Shown here one piece after another: positions 1-7,914 of a DNA stretch of 50,585 nucleotides; the first letter of the stretch is position 1, and every line of letters starts with the position of its first letter. The position numbers and the translations under genes are program-made. Source of the stretch: Verrucomicrobiota bacterium (GTDB lineage: Bacteria > Verrucomicrobiota > Kiritimatiellia > JAKQHR01); NCBI GenBank assembly GCA_029557905.1, contig JAKQHR010000070.1, forward strand, positions 69,613 to 120,197. Direction: 5' to 3'. The notes under the pieces were generated by a model. That model was not told where the DNA came from and searched no databases. It saw only the letters and a program-made list of their open reading frames with translations.

Positions 1-515
1 GGCGGAACAGGCTCTGTCATCTCGGGAATGCTCTCGGCCACGCCCACGCGTTCCTGCCTGAATTTGGCCAGCGCCAGATCCATTTCGCGCACCTGGGCCT
101 CGTAATGCCTCCTCATGCGGCGTTCGCGGTTCAGTTCCTCCTTCAGGGCATCCAGCTCGTCCCCCCCGGACTCCGGCGCCATCAGTTTGCCTATCAACCC
201 TCCGGGTTTCTCACGCTTCTCTTTTTTCTTCAGCGCGGCTTCCAGTTTATCAACCTGCTCCTGCAGGCGGGTGTTTCGGCGCTCAAGCTGGGACAGCTCC
301 TCAAGGGCAAGTTCGCGGTCCTCCCGGAAAAATTCGAAGGCCTTGCGCAGCCGCTCGATTTCTATTTGAAGATCAAGAGTTTCCGCGCGGGAATAGCGCG
401 AGGCGCTGGCATTCAGTTCTGGAGATATCTGCTGGGCAAAAACCGCCCCGTAACACCCCGTCAGAATCCATCCAGCCATCAGTGCGGCAAACAGTTTTTC
501 TCGTTTATTATCCAT
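1..515 (-). CDS. Exported coiled-coil protein, 3' end cut by window edge
   Basis: Reading the minus strand from an ATG at 515 gives an open frame of 171 codons that runs off the left edge, so the C-terminus is missing. Residues 1-28 look like a signal peptide (charged MDNKREK, then a hydrophobic stretch ending near AVFAQ). A long charged heptad-type region follows, rich in E, K, R and L, with a short Gly/Pro break at about residues 108-118; it is a predicted coiled coil. No enzymatic motif is visible. It is the next gene on the same strand after the radical SAM gene, separated by 162 bp that hold the three-copy palindrome array. I infer a periplasmic coiled-coil protein of unknown role. Confidence 0.6.
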   Translation of the reverse strand, partial: MDNKREKLFAALMAGWILTGCYGAVFAQQISPELNASASRYSRAETLDLQIEIERLRKAFEFFREDRELALEELSQLERRNTRLQEQVDKLEAALKKKEKREKPGGLIGKLMAPESGGDELDALKEELNRERRMRRHYEAQVREMDLALAKFRQERVGVAESIPEMTEPVP

Positions 516-592
516 ATACGGCACCTGTTTCCTTACAGCCCAGACATTTAGCCGTCTTTTATAGCTTTTCGCATCGCAGGCAGGCAAGCGGG

Positions 593-680
593 AAAGTTCC
601 AATCATTGGAAGTTTTTACGCAAAAAGTTCCAATGATTGGAAGTTTTTTGGGAGAAAGTTCCAGGGGTTGGAAGTTTTCA
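593..680. repeat. Three palindromes at an exact 31-bp spacing
   Basis: Three copies of the unit AAGTTCCAAtsATTGGAAGTTTT occur with TTCC starting at 597, 628 and 659. The first two cores are near-perfect 15-bp palindromes (TTCCAAT-C/G-ATTGGAA) and the third is degenerate (TTCCAGGGGTTGGAA). A spacing of 31 bp is close to three helical turns, so all copies face the same side of the DNA. The third copy overlaps the stop codon of the radical SAM gene, and the array lies 80-160 bp upstream of the coiled-coil gene. It could be a regulator binding array or a dispersed genomic repeat. Confidence 0.75.
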
Positions 681-1754
681 GAGCTGCACCGGGACGCAGC
701 GCGCGCCCCACGTGCCGGGTTTGGCGTCAAACACACCCGGACAGGCTGTTCCGCAGTGCCGGCATTTCCCGTCAGGCGTCAAATCCCAGGAGGTCAGCAC
801 AAACCAGTCGCGGCCGATGATCTTCCGGCCGCAGCCCGTGCAGAGCGTGCTTCCGCCTTCCGGGTCGTGCACGTTGCCGACATAGACATAGCTCAACCCC
901 TCTTCCCGGGCAATATTCCTTGCCATGATGAGCGTTTCCGGCGGCGTGGGCGGTTTGTCCTGCATTTTATACGACGGATGAAAGGCGCTGAAGTGCAGCG
1001 GGACATCCGCGCCCATCTCCGCGCGAAGCCAGCAGACCATGGCCCGGATTTCTTCCGGACTGTCGTTCAGCCCGGGTATGACCAGATTGGTGATCTCCAC
1101 CCACGCCGATGTCTTCTGACGCAGGTATATCATGGTTTCCAGAACAGTTTGAAGATCCCCTCCGCAAATGCGCCTGTAAAATTCATCGGTGAATCCCTTC
1201 AAATCCATGTTCACCGCATCCATGTGCGCAAAGAAATCCTCCCGCGCACCGGGGTTCACATAACCCGCAGTCACCGCGACCGTTTTTATCCCTTCTTCAT
1301 GGCAGGCTCTGGCCACATCCACGGCATATTCCAGAAAGATCAGCGGCTCGTTATAGGTAAAAGCCACGCTCCGGCAGCCCTGCCGCTTCGCCGCCTGCGC
1401 TATGAGCGATGGCGAAGCATCCTCGGCCAGAATCTGCATTTCCGTGGCCTTGGACATGCTCCAGTTCTGGCACATCCGGCACTGCAGGTTGCAGCCGGCC
1501 GTTCCGAAGGACAGAACCGGCGTTCCGGGCAGATAATGAAACAGCGGCTTCTTTTCTATGGGATCAATGCAGAAACCGCTTGAACGGCCGTAGGTCGTGA
1601 GGACCAGTTCCCCCTTCTTCGCCGCACGAACAAAGCACAGCCCCCGCTGGCCATCCTTCAGCCGGCAGCGGTGCGGACAGAGTTCACACTCCACTCTCCC
1701 GTCCGGGAGCTTCTTCCAGTGTCTCGCGGTATATGCTGTGTCGCCTGTGTGCAT
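678..1754 (-). CDS. amrS: AmmeMemoRadiSam system radical SAM enzyme
   Basis: A 358-residue radical SAM protein. The iron-sulfur motif is CNLQCRMC (C88, C92, C95, spacing CX3CX2C). Before it lies an N-terminal cysteine set (C23, C26, C30, C40), and after it a C-terminal ribbon with two CX2C pairs (CTGC and CRHC). This architecture is typical of the radical SAM member of the AmmeMemoRadiSam trio, whose substrate is unknown. The two partner genes are transcribed divergently 107 bp away, which supports the assignment. The start is an ATG with AGAAGAG just upstream; a promoter-like pair sits at 1772-1800. The stop codon lies inside the third palindrome of the 31-bp array. Confidence 0.9.
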   Translation of the reverse strand: MHTGDTAYTARHWKKLPDGRVECELCPHRCRLKDGQRGLCFVRAAKKGELVLTTYGRSSGFCIDPIEKKPLFHYLPGTPVLSFGTAGCNLQCRMCQNWSMSKATEMQILAEDASPSLIAQAAKRQGCRSVAFTYNEPLIFLEYAVDVARACHEEGIKTVAVTAGYVNPGAREDFFAHMDAVNMDLKGFTDEFYRRICGGDLQTVLETMIYLRQKTSAWVEITNLVIPGLNDSPEEIRAMVCWLRAEMGADVPLHFSAFHPSYKMQDKPPTPPETLIMARNIAREEGLSYVYVGNVHDPEGGSTLCTGCGRKIIGRDWFVLTSWDLTPDGKCRHCGTACPGVFDAKPGTWGARCVPVQL

Positions 1755-1771
1755 GCTCTTCTGCTGCCCAC

Positions 1772-1800
1772 ATTCTACTGCCGCAAAACGAACTCCACAA
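1772..1800 (-). promoter_or_regulatory. Predicted sigma-70-type promoter of amrS
   Basis: On the minus strand TTGTGG (1795-1800) and TAGAAT (1772-1777) are separated by 17 bp, ending about 18 bp before the radical SAM start codon. Prediction by inspection only. Confidence 0.45.
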
Positions 1801-1812
1801 GGGGCAACCTGC

Positions 1813-1840
1813 TTGCTTTTTCGGTCAAACGGGGTATATC
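1813..1840 (+). promoter_or_regulatory. Possible promoter of amrB-amrA
   Basis: TTGCTT (1813-1818) and TATATC (1835-1840) are separated by 16 bp. A transcript starting near 1847 would place AAGGAG at 1851 directly ahead of the ATG at 1862. The spacing and -35 are weak, so this is tentative. Confidence 0.3.
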
Positions 1841-1861
1841 ATGCGGATGGAAGGAGAGAGC

Positions 1862-2647
1862 ATGAAGAAGACGCGCCAGCCTGCCGTTGCCGGAATGTTT
1901 TATCCGGACAAGCCGGAAGTCCTTCGCAGGATGACAGAGCAGTATCTGGCCGAGGCCCGGCCTTCAGGCCCCGTTCCCCGCGCCATGATCGCGCCCCACG
2001 CGGGTTATCCCTATTCCGGCCCCGTGGCCGCTTCGGCTTATGCAAGGCTGAAACCCGCCGCCGAAACCATCCGGGAGGTGGTGCTGTTCGGCCCGTCCCA
2101 CAGAGTGCTTTTCGGCGGCGTCGCCCTGAGCAGCGCGGAGGCCTACGCCACGCCGCTCGGCAGCGTCCCGCTGACCCATGCCCCGGCTCAGTCCCTTGCC
2201 GGTCTCAGCCAGGTCGGCATTCTGGACGAGGCCCATCGTCCGGAACACAGCCTGGAAGTCCACCTGCCGTTTCTTCAGATTGTTCTGAAGTCATTCGACC
2301 TGTTCCCCGTCGTCATCGGTGACACCACTCCAGCCGCCGTGGCCGAGGTCATTCGCCGGCTGTGGGCCGGGCCGGAGCGACTGTTCATCATCAGTTCCGA
2401 CCTGAGCCATTATCTGCCGTATGAGCAGGCTGTGGAAACAGACCGCCAGACGACGGCGGCCATTGAAAACCTGGATGCCGAAGGCATAGAGGAGGAGCAG
2501 GCCTGCGGACGGATCGGCATCTGCGGCATGCTTATGGTGGCCCGTGAAAAGAATCTGAAGGTTGAAACAGTGGATCTGCGGAACTCCGGCGACACGGCCG
2601 GCCCGCGCGACCAGGTGGTGGGATATGGATCGTATGTCTTCACATGA
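1862..2647 (+). CDS. amrB: AmmeMemoRadiSam system protein B (Memo-like)
   Basis: A 261-residue protein of the Memo family, recognisable from the start (RQPAVAGMFYP), the APHAGYPYSG segment, GPSHR, and SSDLSHYLPY. These are the conserved blocks that form the Memo pocket, which resembles extradiol dioxygenases. The human homologue binds redox metals; the bacterial reaction is not known. The frame is open further upstream, but I chose ATG 1862 because AAGGAG at 1851-1856 precedes it; an ATG at 1841 is the alternative. The 3' end overlaps the next gene by 23 bp, suggesting translational coupling. Confidence 0.9.
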   Translation: MKKTRQPAVAGMFYPDKPEVLRRMTEQYLAEARPSGPVPRAMIAPHAGYPYSGPVAASAYARLKPAAETIREVVLFGPSHRVLFGGVALSSAEAYATPLGSVPLTHAPAQSLAGLSQVGILDEAHRPEHSLEVHLPFLQIVLKSFDLFPVVIGDTTPAAVAEVIRRLWAGPERLFIISSDLSHYLPYEQAVETDRQTTAAIENLDAEGIEEEQACGRIGICGMLMVAREKNLKVETVDLRNSGDTAGPRDQVVGYGSYVFT

Positions 2648-3215
2648 TTCAGGCCCCGGGCTGACTCCTCATGAACAGCAGCTGCTGCTGTCCATCGCCC
2701 GATGCTCCATCGAGTATGGACTCCTGCAGAAACGTCCCCTGCTCCCCGCTGAAAGCGACATGCCGCCGGCGCTGACGCGCATTCAGGCCACTTTTGTCAC
2801 GCTGACCCTGAAAGAAAATCTGCGCGGCTGCATCGGCATGCTGGAAGCTGTTTATCCGCTGTGCCGGGATGTTGCGCAGAATGCGTTTGCGGCCGCATTC
2901 CGTGATCCGCGGTTTCCCCCGCTTTCGGAAAAAGAGCTTCCCGTGGTGAAGATGGAAATTTCGCTTTTGACACCGCCCGTGCCGTTCCCCGTGAGTTCAG
3001 AACAGGATCTGCTGTCGCGCATGCGGCCGGGGGTGGACGGGCTGATCCTGGAAGACGGATTCCGGCGGGGCACCTTCCTGCCGGCGGTGTGGGAAGATCT
3101 GCCGGATCCGCGGGATTTCCTGATGCACCTGAAACTGAAGGCGGGCCTGCCCCCGGATTACTGGTCAGACACGCTCAGGGTTTCGCGCTATACAGCGCAC
3201 AAAATATCCGAGTGA
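2625..3215 (+). CDS. amrA: AmmeMemoRadiSam system protein A (AMMECR1 domain)
   Basis: About 196 residues forming a single AMMECR1 domain. The hallmark LRGCIGM segment, with its invariant cysteine, is present near residue 66, followed by AFRDPRFPPL and the closing block around DYWSD. AMMECR1 proteins are small and widespread, with no established biochemical activity. The start ATG at 2625 lies inside the end of amrB, and ATG 2634 is also possible; the longer upstream frame has no support. It completes the trio with the Memo-like and radical SAM genes, so a shared pathway is likely, probably a modification reaction supplied by the radical SAM enzyme. Confidence 0.9.
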   Translation: MDRMSSHDSGPGLTPHEQQLLLSIARCSIEYGLLQKRPLLPAESDMPPALTRIQATFVTLTLKENLRGCIGMLEAVYPLCRDVAQNAFAAAFRDPRFPPLSEKELPVVKMEISLLTPPVPFPVSSEQDLLSRMRPGVDGLILEDGFRRGTFLPAVWEDLPDPRDFLMHLKLKAGLPPDYWSDTLRVSRYTAHKISE

Positions 3216-3219
3216 TGCG

Positions 3220-3801
3220 CTATCTCGGCCATGAACAAAGGTCGTCTTCCGTGTCTGAAATCCCGTCCGGCCCGCAGGACCAGACCACCATCCCGTAGCC
3301 CGGGAGAGTTCCGTAAATGCTGTTTTCAATCTGGCAGCTGTTGTCCAGATCCGTATCGAGCACGATTTGATACGGTTGTCCCCACGGATCCAGCAGACTG
3401 CCGGCATCATTCAATCCGGAAACGCCGGGCGCGGCAGGCCGCACCTCCAGAAACACAATTTTTCCGGGATTCACGCTGTGGCCGGCATTGCCGTCCCCGG
3501 ACACCGCCCGCAGGATATTCATCACATAGGCATTGGGGAAATCGCGGCCATAGCGGAAATCTCCGTACTGTCCGCTGTGAGGAGTGGGCCAGATGCCGTA
3601 TTCGCGGAAGAAGCCTTCACCCGCGCGGATCAGGACGCGGAGATCGCCATAGACCATCTGCTGCCGCGCATAAAGCTGCCAGCCCCAGACGGCAGTCACG
3701 GTCACGGTGCCCGCGATCAGGAGCAGGCCCAGAATGATCGCCAGCACAGGCCCCGCCCTGCCCGGTTTCCGGGCGGCGGGGGGCTGGTTTGCTCGCAGCA
3801 T
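3220..3801 (-). CDS. Pseudopilin-like protein with GspG-type C-terminus
   Basis: 193 residues. A Pro/Arg/Ala-rich cytoplasmic tail (1-18) is followed by one transmembrane helix (about 19-42) and a soluble domain. The soluble part contains DPWGQPYQIVLDTDLDN and a Gly/Asp-rich end (GPDGISDTEDD), as in the calcium-binding C-terminus of GspG-type pseudopilins. The usual prepilin peptidase site (Gly-Phe-Thr-Leu-Ile-Glu) is absent, so it is probably not processed like a pilin. It is the last gene of the pilus ATPase operon, 9 bp after the pilC-like gene. It may be a fixed minor pseudopilin or assembly factor. Confidence 0.65.
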   Translation of the reverse strand: MLRANQPPAARKPGRAGPVLAIILGLLLIAGTVTVTAVWGWQLYARQQMVYGDLRVLIRAGEGFFREYGIWPTPHSGQYGDFRYGRDFPNAYVMNILRAVSGDGNAGHSVNPGKIVFLEVRPAAPGVSGLNDAGSLLDPWGQPYQIVLDTDLDNSCQIENSIYGTLPGYGMVVWSCGPDGISDTEDDLCSWPR

Positions 3802-3810
3802 GATGCGCTT

Positions 3811-5073
3811 CTAGCTGAGTTTGCCGATGATCGAAATCAGGGGCATGAACAGAGCGATCACGATGGTGCCGACCACAACGGCCAGAAAGATGATCAGGAT
3901 CGGCTCGATGATCGAAGTCAGACCGGCCACGGTGTCATCCACCTCGCCGTCATAGGTGTCGGCGATGCGCATCAGCATTTCCGGCAGGCCGCCGGTTTCC
4001 TCGCCCACTTCCACCATGCTGATCACCATGGGCGGGAAAATGCCGCTGGCCTCAATGGGCGGGGCCATGTTTTCGCCCTCTTTCACACTGTCGTGGATCT
4101 GGTTAACCGCCCGCGCAATGACTTCGTTCCCGGCCGTGTCGCGCACAATGTTCAGAGCCTGCAGAACGGGCACGCCGGAGGTCATCAGCGTTCCCAGTGT
4201 GCGGGAAAACCGGGCAATGGCGGTCTTTTTGACCAGTGTGCCGAACACCGGCGCCGCGATCTTGGTGCGATCCAGGCTGTAGCGTCCCCAGGCTGTTTTG
4301 GCGGCAATCCGCACCAGCACAATCAGAATCACCACGCCCACCACCACCCATGCAATGTGATGCGTAAAGGCCCGGCTCACATTGAGCACAAACTGCGTGA
4401 GCGGGGGCAGGCCTTCGCCTTCCAGCAGTTCCTGGAATATCTGCTCAAACTTCGGGATGATGAATATCATCAGGAAGGCCAGAATGCCGCCCGCCATGCA
4501 GAGCACAACGACGGGATAAATCATGGCACTGATGACCTTGCTCTTGATGGCCTGCGCTTTTTCCATGAATTCGGCCAGGCGCACCAGCACCTGGTCAAGC
4601 ACGCCGCCGAGTTCGCCGGCCTTGGCCATGTTCACATAGAGCCGGTTGTAAATCTTCGGGTGCTGGCCCAGCGCCTCGGCAAAGGTGCTGCCGGACTGAA
4701 TGGCGTCGGCTATCTCCGAGAGCGCCTTCTTCAGCGCGGGATTCTTCTCCTGGCGCTGCATCACCTGCAGGCCGCGCAGCAGCGGAAGCCCCGCATTGAC
4801 AAGAGTGGCCAGCTGCCGGGTGGAGACCATGAGCTGTTTGGGTTTCACGCGGATCAGGAACGAAGGCATCTTCAGCTCCATCTTCAGGCCCTTGCCGGAG
4901 GCGGCTTTCCCGCCGCCCTTTTTGGGCATGGCCCGGCCCACTTCCGAGACCTGAGAGGGGAACAGGTTTTTCTCGCGAATCTTGCTCAGTGCGGAGGTTT
5001 CGTTTTCCGCATCAATGACGCCCTCCACTTCCTGTCCCCTTGAATCCAGGGCTGTGTATTTGAAACGTGCCAT
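3811..5073 (-). CDS. pilC: PilC/GspF-family inner-membrane platform protein
   Basis: 420 residues, the usual length for the family. It begins MARFKYTALDSRGQEVEG, the standard N-terminal signature, and carries two repeated T2SSF domains (about 85-205 and 285-410). Hydrophobic segments lie at about 185-205, 235-255 and 395-415. The family forms the inner-membrane platform on which PilB and PilT act to extend or retract pilin filaments. It lies 21 bp downstream of a PilB-like ATPase in one operon. PilC and GspF cannot be separated by sequence alone; the neighbouring pilT favours a type IV pilus. Confidence 0.9.
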   Translation of the reverse strand: MARFKYTALDSRGQEVEGVIDAENETSALSKIREKNLFPSQVSEVGRAMPKKGGGKAASGKGLKMELKMPSFLIRVKPKQLMVSTRQLATLVNAGLPLLRGLQVMQRQEKNPALKKALSEIADAIQSGSTFAEALGQHPKIYNRLYVNMAKAGELGGVLDQVLVRLAEFMEKAQAIKSKVISAMIYPVVVLCMAGGILAFLMIFIIPKFEQIFQELLEGEGLPPLTQFVLNVSRAFTHHIAWVVVGVVILIVLVRIAAKTAWGRYSLDRTKIAAPVFGTLVKKTAIARFSRTLGTLMTSGVPVLQALNIVRDTAGNEVIARAVNQIHDSVKEGENMAPPIEASGIFPPMVISMVEVGEETGGLPEMLMRIADTYDGEVDDTVAGLTSIIEPILIIFLAVVVGTIVIALFMPLISIIGKLS

Positions 5074-5094
5074 TTCGCATTCTCCCGATAATGA

Positions 5095-6807
5095 TTATGT
5101 GTACTTCAAAACCTCTTCGACCGTTGTCGAGCCGTCCAGTATGCAGCGGATGCCGTCTTCCCTCAGCGTCCTCATGCCCAGTTCGATGGCCTTGTCGCGG
5201 ATGACAATTGTGGGCTTGCGCTGATTGATCAGCCCCCGGACCGGATCGCTGACCCGCAGATACTCATAAATTCCGCGCCGGCCCCGATAGCCGGTCTGAC
5301 TGCAGTGCGAGCAGCCTTCGCCAAAATAAAACGGAGTGTCGCGGATGATTTCCGGCTTCAGGCCGAGCTGATCCAGAATATCCGCATCCGGCTGGTAAGG
5401 CGTCTTGCAGGTGGAGCAGATGGTTCGCACCAGGCGCTGCCCCAGAACGGCCTCCAGCGTAGACGAGATCAGGAAGGGTTCGACGCCCATGTCAATGAGG
5501 CGCGTTACAGCGCCGGCCGCATCGTTGGTATGCAGTGTGCTGAACACAAGGTGACCGGTCAGCGAAGCCTGAATGGCGATCTCCGCCGTCTCCATGTCGC
5601 GGATTTCACCGACCATGATAATGTCCGGATCCTGGCGCAGGAAAGCGCGCAGAACCCGCACGAAGGTCACCCCGATGGCCTCGTCCACAGGCACCTGAAT
5701 GAGGCCTTCCACATCATATTCCACCGGCTCCTCCGCGGTCATCAGCTTCGAATCCACGATGTTCAGGCGGCGCAGCGCGGAATACAGCGTGGTTGTTTTT
5801 CCTGACCCGGTGGGGCCGGTCACGATGATGATGCCGTTCGGCTTTTTTATGTCTGCGGAGAAGTCATTGTAGATGTCCTCCGGCATCCCGATATTCTCGA
5901 GGTCGAGCGAGACCACGGAGCGGTCGAGCACGCGCAGCACAACGCTTTCGCCGAACTGGGTCGGAAGGGTGGACACGCGGAAGTCAATGGCGCGGCCGCC
6001 GATGTTGAGCTGGATGCGGCCGTCCTGCGGGAGCCGGCGTTCCGCGATGTTGAGCCCCGAGAGCACTTTCAGACGGGAGGTGACGGGAAGGGCGAGATGC
6101 TTCGGAGGCGGAGCCATTTCGTAAAGCGCCCCGTCCACCCGGTAACGGATTTTGAACTCGGTTTCGAACGGTTCGAAGTGAATGTCCGAAGCCCGGTCGC
6201 GAACAGCCTGATAAAGCACCAGATTCACAAACCGGACCACCGGCGTCAGGTTGGCCGCGTGCTCGAGCTCCTCAACCTTGCCCTCCTGCTCGCCAAACTC
6301 GACGAGCGTTTCGGTGCCCTCCAGTTCGGACTCCAGCGCGGAAAGCATGTCCGTCACTGAATCGCTCTCATCGCCGTAGAACTTCGCGAGATAGGAGTTG
6401 ATATCCTCCTCGCGGGCGACGACAAAGGAAATATCCCGCGTCAGCACAAAAGTGAGCTCATCCACGACTTCGGGACTGAGAAGCTCGGAACTGGCCAGGA
6501 CCACGGATTGTTCGTCCGCTTCCACCGGAATCACGTTGTACATCCGGGCCACGCTGGCGGGAATGGACTTCACCACGCGCTGCGGGATGTCGGTGGCCAT
6601 GAGGTTGATCACCTCGCAGCCGAGCAGGCTGGCCACATGCTCCAGGATTTCATCCCGGCTCAGGATGCTCATGTCCACGATGATGTCGCGCACCATTTTC
6701 CCTGTGCGCTCGTGCTCATCCACGACATCCGCGGCCTGGGTCTGCGTGAGAACGCCCTCCTCCACGAGGTGCTGCAGCAGAAGATCTTTATATTGCAGAT
6801 CGGACAT
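5095..6807 (-). CDS. PilB/GspE-type assembly ATPase (second copy)
   Basis: 570 residues. An N-terminal MshEN-like domain (about 1-150) precedes the RecA-like ATPase. Walker A is [10 protein letters not shown], followed by the Asp box, a Walker B region (DIIMVGEIRDMETAEIA) and the conserved His box ([11 protein letters not shown]). A C-terminal zinc-binding tetracysteine (CSTC ... CSHC) is typical of PilB/GspE extension ATPases and absent from PilT. The operon holds a second full-length homologue (7911-9620), so two extension ATPases may serve different filaments or conditions. The stop lies 21 bp before pilC. Confidence 0.88.
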   Translation of the reverse strand: MSDLQYKDLLLQHLVEEGVLTQTQAADVVDEHERTGKMVRDIIVDMSILSRDEILEHVASLLGCEVINLMATDIPQRVVKSIPASVARMYNVIPVEADEQSVVLASSELLSPEVVDELTFVLTRDISFVVAREEDINSYLAKFYGDESDSVTDMLSALESELEGTETLVEFGEQEGKVEELEHAANLTPVVRFVNLVLYQAVRDRASDIHFEPFETEFKIRYRVDGALYEMAPPPKHLALPVTSRLKVLSGLNIAERRLPQDGRIQLNIGGRAIDFRVSTLPTQFGESVVLRVLDRSVVSLDLENIGMPEDIYNDFSADIKKPNGIIIVTGPTGSGKTTTLYSALRRLNIVDSKLMTAEEPVEYDVEGLIQVPVDEAIGVTFVRVLRAFLRQDPDIIMVGEIRDMETAEIAIQASLTGHLVFSTLHTNDAAGAVTRLIDMGVEPFLISSTLEAVLGQRLVRTICSTCKTPYQPDADILDQLGLKPEIIRDTPFYFGEGCSHCSQTGYRGRRGIYEYLRVSDPVRGLINQRKPTIVIRDKAIELGMRTLREDGIRCILDGSTTVEEVLKYT

Positions 6808-6816
6808 TGCCCCACC

Positions 6817-7914
6817 CTATTTCTTTTTCTTCCCGCCGGCCGCCTCGATCTTCTCCATCAGGGCTTCCGGGTCCTGTGATTTCGTAATCAGGTCTTCATA
6901 ACTGATGGAGCCCTCTCTGTAGAGGCTCTCCAGGTGCGCGTCAAGCGTCACCATTCCCCACCTGGCCCCGGTTTGAATATCCGACGTGATACGGAACGTC
7001 TTGTTGTCGCGAATCAGCGAGCGGATGGACGGGGTGGCAATCATGATTTCGAAGGCGGCTATCCGGCCCGGGGCATCATGCCGCACGAGCAGCAGCTGGG
7101 AAATCACCGCGACGATGCTCGAGGCCAGCTGCGTGCGTATCTGCTCCTGCTGGTTTGTGGGGAAGGCGTCGACAATACGGTCCACCGTTCGCGCGGCGCC
7201 GGTCGTATGCAGTGTGGCGAACACGAGGTGACCGGTTTCAGCCGCGGATATGGCGGCTTCCATCGTCTCCAGATCGCGCATTTCACCGACGAGCATCACA
7301 TCGGGGTCCTGGCGCAGGCCGCGGCGCAGGGCCTCTTCAAACGACGGCACATCCACCCCGATTTCGCGCTGGGTGATGATGCTTCGCTTGTGGTCGTGGT
7401 AATACTCGATCGGGTCTTCAATGGTGATGATGTGACAATCGCGCTCAATGTTGATCACATTGATCATGCTGGCGAGTGTGGTGGTCTTCCCCGAACCGGT
7501 GGGGCCCGTCACCAGAACCAGTCCGCGGGGCTTGTAGAGCAGCTCCTTCACCTGCGGAGGCAGGCCGATTTCCTCCAGCGACATCAGGTTCGTGGGGATC
7601 TGCCGCAGCACCATGCCCAGATGCCCCTTCTGTTTCAGCACGCTCACACGGAAGCGGGCGGCCGTTCCGAAACCGAAACCGAAGTCCGTGCCGCCGCCCT
7701 CGCGAATCTTCTGCTGGTGATCCTCGGAGGTGATGCTCTTCATGAACCGTTCGGTGTCAATGGGCCTGAGCGGCTCGGCATCCAGCGGATGCAGCCGGCC
7801 GTGCAGACGAAGGATCGGCGGCGCGCCGACTGCGAGGTGAAGATCCGACGCCCCCTCGTCCACCACCAGCTGGAGCAGGTCACTGATTTTGATGTCACTG
7901 GATGCCATCGTCAT
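6817..7914 (-). CDS. pilT: Twitching motility ATPase PilT
   Basis: 365 residues, matching PilT length. It contains the PAS-like N-terminal half, Walker [11 protein letters not shown], the Asp box ([12 protein letters not shown]), the Walker B region ([17 protein letters not shown]), the His box ([11 protein letters not shown]), and a C-terminal [11 protein letters not shown] segment. That segment corresponds to the AIRNLIRE retraction motif of PilT. No tetracysteine is present, unlike its neighbours. It powers pilus retraction from the cytoplasmic face. The start codon overlaps the stop of the upstream PilB-like gene (ATGA arrangement), so translation is probably coupled. Confidence 0.92.
   Translation of the reverse strand: MTMASSDIKISDLLQLVVDEGASDLHLAVGAPPILRLHGRLHPLDAEPLRPIDTERFMKSITSEDHQQKIREGGGTDFGFGFGTAARFRVSVLKQKGHLGMVLRQIPTNLMSLEEIGLPPQVKELLYKPRGLVLVTGPTGSGKTTTLASMINVINIERDCHIITIEDPIEYYHDHKRSIITQREIGVDVPSFEEALRRGLRQDPDVMLVGEMRDLETMEAAISAAETGHLVFATLHTTGAARTVDRIVDAFPTNQQEQIRTQLASSIVAVISQLLLVRHDAPGRIAAFEIMIATPSIRSLIRDNKTFRITSDIQTGARWGMVTLDAHLESLYREGSISYEDLITKSQDPEALMEKIEAAGGKKKK

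Noticed and set aside
593-680. Short CRISPR array
   Set aside because: Only three copies, each a palindrome, with AT-rich short joins rather than unique spacers, and no cas genes.
3367-5043. Long plus-strand open frame opposite pilC
   Set aside because: His/Gln-rich translation typical of a shadow of a GC-rich gene; the minus strand has clear PilC domains.
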